Shown here: positions 61,401 through 64,000 of the stretch, piece by piece | Layout of the letters: the number at the start of each line of letters is the position of its first letter | Numbering within the stretch: the first letter of the stretch is position 1 | From: Tenacibaculum singaporense | Lineage (GTDB): Bacteria > Bacteroidota > Bacteroidia > Flavobacteriales > Flavobacteriaceae | Assembly (NCBI RefSeq): GCF_003867015.1 | Contig: NZ_CP032548.1 | Span: forward strand, 1,431,001-1,495,000 | Direction: 5' to 3' | DNA length: 64,000 nt | Program-made: the position numbers and the translations under genes | Notes under the pieces: model-generated | The model's database searches: none | Told to the model about the DNA's origin: nothing | Seen by the model: the letters and a program-made list of their open reading frames with translations, nothing else

Positions 61401-64000
61401 AGAATGGTTGAATAAAAATATATTATCAGGTTTTCAAAAAGAAGAAGAATATTGGCTTCAAAAATTTAAGAATAGTTCGGCTATACTTGAATTACCAAGT
61501 TTTAAAAAGAGACCTTTAAAGAAAACATTTTCGGGAAGACAAACTCACTCTGTAATTGAAGAGCCTTTATTAAGAAGTTTAAAAGAGTTTTCTAACAATA
61601 AGAAGGTTACTTTATTTATGACTTTAATGTCAGCAATAAAGGTTTTACTTTATAAATATTCAAATCAGTCAGATATAACAGTTGGCATTCCTATTGCAGG
61701 AAGAGAACATCTTGCCTTAGAGAATCAGTTGGGACTTTTTGTAAATACACTAGCAATTCGTTCAAATTTTAATGGGCAAATGAGCTTTCTTGAAATACTT
61801 GATATAGAGAAAAAAGAATTGTTAGAAGCTTATAGTAATCAAAACTATCCTTTTGATTTATTGGTAGAAAAGTTAGATATAGAAAGAGATTTATCAAGAT
61901 CACCTTTGTTTGATGTTATGGTGGTATTGCAAAATCAACAGCAACTTTCGAGTTTAAAGAGAGAGGTATCGGAATCTTCCTTGACTGTAGAAAATTACCA
62001 TATCAATAGAGACGTAGCTCAATTCGATATCTCATTTATATTTTCAGAGAATGAAGAAAAATTGTCTTTAGATATTGATTATAATACAGATATTTATGAG
62101 CAAGAGTTTATTCAACGAATTCACACACATTTTAATACACTTTTAAATGAGGTTATAAATAAAGCTGAAGAAGTTGTTGATTCAATTTCTTTATTAGTTG
62201 AAGGAGAAGAAAAAGAAGAGTTACTTTCTATGAGTCAAAGCCCTGTAATAAAACAAAATTTTGACTGTAATGTTCTAGAACTATTTAAAGGCAAAGTTCA
62301 AGCGAATCCAAGTGAAATTGCAATAGAATATAAAGAAAGAAAAATAAGTTATAATGAGTTAGATGTTTTATCTAATGAATTGGCTAATTTTTTGTTAAGT
62401 AAAACAAATATCAGTGCAAACGATATTGTAATGATTTCATTAGAAAGAAATGAATGGCTTATAATATCAATTTTAGCTGTATTAAAAACAGGAGGAGCAT
62501 ATTGTCCTATTGACCCAGATTTTCCAGACTTAAGAAAAACCTACATAAAAGATAATACAAAGTCAAAAATAGTCTTAGATGAGGTCTTATTAAATGATTT
62601 TTTTGAATTTAAAGATAAGATTAGTTCAGCCATAAATCATAGGATTACTTCACAAGATCTAGCATATGTTATTTTTACTTCAGGATCTACTGGAAGACCT
62701 AAAGGAGTGATGGTAACCCATGCCAGTTTAACTAATTTTATAGAGTTTTATAACCTAGAGAAGTCTAGAACATCATTAACATGCAATTTTGTTTTTGATG
62801 TATCAGTAATGGAAATATTTTCAGCAATCACTTCAGGAAGTACTCTTGTTATTCCAGAGAAGCATATTGTTATGTCTCCAAGAGAGTATGCTTCTTTTCT
62901 TTATGAAAAGGAAATAAATCATTGCTATATACATCCTATGCATTTAGAGGAAATAAGTGTGAACCTATCTTTATATGATAAGTTATATTTAAAAAGAATA
63001 CTTATTGGAGTAGAGGGAATTAAAAAGGAGGCAATACAATGGTATTTTGATAAAAATATTAGGATAATTAATGGTTATGGCCCTACAGAGGGAACTATTT
63101 GTTCTAGTTTTTATGAAGTGGAGGATATTGATAGTATTATCACAGCAAATTTACCAATAGGTATTCCTTTACCAAACTATCAGTTATTAGTTTTAGAAGA
63201 AAATACAAATGTGTTAGTTCCTAAAGGAGTTATTGGTGAACTGTGTATATCTGGAATAGGTTTGGCTAAAGGATATTTAAACGACTTAGAACTAACAAAT
63301 AAGAAGTTTCAAAACCACCCTTTTGCAGAAGATAAAAAGATTTATAGAACAGGAGATTTAGTAAGATGGCTTCCAAGTGGTAATCTTGAATTTATAGGAA
63401 GACGAGATTATCAAGTTAAAGTTAGAGGGTATAGAATTGAATTAGGAGAGATTGAACATGCTTTGCTAAAGCATCCCAATATTAAAAAGGCAGTTGTTCT
63501 CGTAAAAGAACAGGGAGATATCAAAGATATTGTTTCTTTTATTGTAGGAGATTTTTTACCAATAAATGAGATAAGAGAGTTTTTAAATAAAAGGTTGGCA
63601 AACTATATGCTACCAACTTATTATGCTTTTATTGATGAAATTCCATTAACTACAAATGGAAAGATAGATAAAAAACTATTGTTGGGTATTGAAAATCTTC
63701 AGAAAAGCACAACCGAATATATTGCTCCAACTACTGAGTTAGAAACTAAACTAGTAAAAATTTGGGAGGATATTCTAGAAACAAAAAACATTGGAATTAC
63801 TGATAATTTTTTTGAATTAGGAGGACATAGTTTAAAAAGTGTTAAGCTTATTAATAAAATAGAAAAGGAATTAAATTATCACATTAAAATAAAGGAAATA
63901 TTTGCTTTTCCAACTATTAAAGAATTAGTTACCAGATTAAGAGAGAAGACTTATGAACCAATCGAGAAGGTATCATCAGATTCTTTGGTAAAAGTTACTC
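58468..64000 (+). CDS. Nonribosomal peptide synthetase (3' end outside window)
   Basis: 1844 codons are visible, beginning at TTG 58468 (an in-frame TAA lies at 58450-58452 and no ATG is near). Order: a shortened condensation-like segment (about 1-215), adenylation A1 (about 230-715; SLAYIIYTSGTTGNPKGVM, NGKIDKK), carrier T1 (DLGGHSL, Ser752), condensation C2 (about 800-1230; SAHHIIIDG with His936, His937, Asp941), adenylation A2 (about 1265-1750; VIFTSGSTGRPKGVM, NGKIDKK) and carrier T2 (ELGGHSL, Ser1788). By my hand alignment to GrsA the A1 pocket reads D-L-F-N-N-A-L-T-Y-K, which I recall as an alanine code; the A2 pocket (D-V-M-Y-L-G-G-I-C-K) I cannot assign. It assembles a peptide on phosphopantetheine arms supplied by the neighbouring PPTase. 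Confidence 0.93.
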   Translation, partial: MDTIKQQIIQDYWSRKIEEIGVINDLNFKADSKIEETINLERIPYFFKVSNANKLVEYTILQSLFNALLNRYFEVQGLISTTNLRDGDLLFISPKENNTKIFKEYLHEVKKEIQEVNKYSNHQKDNFFEGLIKKSLYSFSYNNWNKASYLERIPFNLYVEKTDQGLLLRIFFDKNFVDENKVYRFLKSFKNWLINLESYIDKEIRSISLVSNEDRYKILNDFNNTSLEYNENINLVSLFENQVRKNPEKIAIKFKNKEISYQSLNNEANRFARFLLQKKGIQQGDLVGIKLERNENLLITILGVLKAGGTYVPIDINYPKSRIEYIQTDSKSKLLIDSIVLNQFEKCEEELSSENLNFELDCRSLAYIIYTSGTTGNPKGVMIAHFNAVALIKWAELEFDSSKFSIVFAATSHCFDLSIFEMFYTLSIGKKIRLLNNALDIKEYLNEPEQILINTVPSVMRSLIKEEADLGNVRVINLAGEKFPVDIAEELLQFNHIEIRNLYGPSEDTTYSTVYKLFKSTYKTIPIGKPIANTEAYVLDDNLEIVPIGVNGKLYLSGYGLSNGYLYREDLTNEKFVDNPFKIGSLMYDTGDLVRWREDGVLEFVGRKDNQVKVNGYRIELEEIENVFVKYSNKITQVVVDINQINSGSTLTGYYVGEDLFEEAKLKRYFEARLPSYMIPSNFMKLEKIPLNSNGKIDKKALSNLLIEYRKERKYIAPKTTIELKIVEIWQDVIGVEKIGINDRFFDLGGHSLMISQIINKIHKELNLTISFKLFYENPTIQGLISNSKHQNFLTIERASKKKYYDVTASQLRIWMLSQLNNAEKAYNVAAAVKLSGQLNIQELSNAFQQLIDNYEILRTAFILNEEGQLKQHVLKEKKFNLNVIDFSSKKYNQDNEVNNYVQNLDVNYNFELGKLFSCYLFKLKDSEFILYFSAHHIIIDGWSLELLISKVLNNYEDFKQKKKSVNKSLEIQFKDYSEWLNKNILSGFQKEEEYWLQKFKNSSAILELPSFKKRPLKKTFSGRQTHSVIEEPLLRSLKEFSNNKKVTLFMTLMSAIKVLLYKYSNQSDITVGIPIAGREHLALENQLGLFVNTLAIRSNFNGQMSFLEILDIEKKELLEAYSNQNYPFDLLVEKLDIERDLSRSPLFDVMVVLQNQQQLSSLKREVSESSLTVENYHINRDVAQFDISFIFSENEEKLSLDIDYNTDIYEQEFIQRIHTHFNTLLNEVINKAEEVVDSISLLVEGEEKEELLSMSQSPVIKQNFDCNVLELFKGKVQANPSEIAIEYKERKISYNELDVLSNELANFLLSKTNISANDIVMISLERNEWLIISILAVLKTGGAYCPIDPDFPDLRKTYIKDNTKSKIVLDEVLLNDFFEFKDKISSAINHRITSQDLAYVIFTSGSTGRPKGVMVTHASLTNFIEFYNLEKSRTSLTCNFVFDVSVMEIFSAITSGSTLVIPEKHIVMSPREYASFLYEKEINHCYIHPMHLEEISVNLSLYDKLYLKRILIGVEGIKKEAIQWYFDKNIRIINGYGPTEGTICSSFYEVEDIDSIITANLPIGIPLPNYQLLVLEENTNVLVPKGVIGELCISGIGLAKGYLNDLELTNKKFQNHPFAEDKKIYRTGDLVRWLPSGNLEFIGRRDYQVKVRGYRIELGEIEHALLKHPNIKKAVVLVKEQGDIKDIVSFIVGDFLPINEIREFLNKRLANYMLPTYYAFIDEIPLTTNGKIDKKLLLGIENLQKSTTEYIAPTTELETKLVKIWEDILETKNIGITDNFFELGGHSLKSVKLINKIEKELNYHIKIKEIFAFPTIKELVTRLREKTYEPIEKVSSDSLVKVT

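Noticed and set aside
1..64000. CRISPR arrays
   Set aside because: No series of regularly spaced 24-40-bp repeats was seen, and no cas gene is present.

Overview
The window looks like a chromosome segment of a marine-type member of the Flavobacteriaceae (Bacteroidota), plausibly Tenacibaculum-like. I infer this from the low GC content, the many lipoprotein and Ala-Gln-type signal peptides, a type IX secretion C-terminal domain, SusC/TonB-type receptors, and promoters of the Bacteroidota form (TTG, about 20 nt, TAnnTTTG). The genus is a guess; family level is safer.

Layout. 1-9.7 kb is ordinary: a cut-off TonB-dependent receptor, a C1 peptidase, a DUF389 membrane protein, the pdxH-sixA-ppx run on the minus strand, then a second TonB-dependent receptor with two small secreted proteins. 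9.7-20.7 kb is a loose accessory stretch with secreted and lipoprotein genes, a large T9SS-exported nuclease/phosphatase-like protein, a double-glycine leader peptide, and at least four gene remnants, including the tail of an IS110-type transposase abutting a truncated SGNH hydrolase. 20.7-25.2 kb is a copper-handling block: CopZ-like carrier, CopA ATPase, an AraC regulator with an N-terminal CxxC module, and a metallo-beta-lactamase-fold lipoprotein. 25.3-37.5 kb holds a methyltransferase and core genes (clpC, gyrA, a TPR protein, an NlpC/P60 peptidase, a thiolase, a 7TM-HD phosphohydrolase), followed by a tRNA-Ser, tRNA-Pro, tRNA-Arg cluster.

37.8-54.2 kb is an integrated element of about 16.4 kb. 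It is inserted at the 3' end of tRNA-Arg(TCT) and bounded by 64-bp direct repeats (63/64 identical) that copy the tRNA T-arm, acceptor and terminator. It carries a tyrosine integrase beside attL, small secreted or lipoprotein cargo, a candidate structured RNA, a replication/recombination module (Sak4-like ATPase, DUF3871 protein, SF3 primase-helicase-like protein), a GIY-YIG/NUMOD nuclease interrupted by TGA, and at the attR end a compact four-gene operon: cytosine-5 DNA methyltransferase, HD-CE-like phosphohydrolase, ORC/CDC6-like P-loop ATPase and an orphan protein. That operon is my best candidate for a little-described conflict (anti-phage or anti-plasmid) system.

54.5-64 kb is the start of a nonribosomal peptide cluster: a ThiF/E1-like adenylating protein, a divergently transcribed PAS-LuxR regulator, an acyl-homoserine-lactone-synthase-like acyltransferase, an UpxY/NusG-type antiterminator, a 4'-phosphopantetheinyl transferase and a large NRPS cut off by the window end. 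A shared 16-bp inverted repeat (CTAC-N8-GTAG) lies 22-23 bp upstream of the -7 box in front of three of these genes, with a variant before the fourth, suggesting one LuxR-type regulon.
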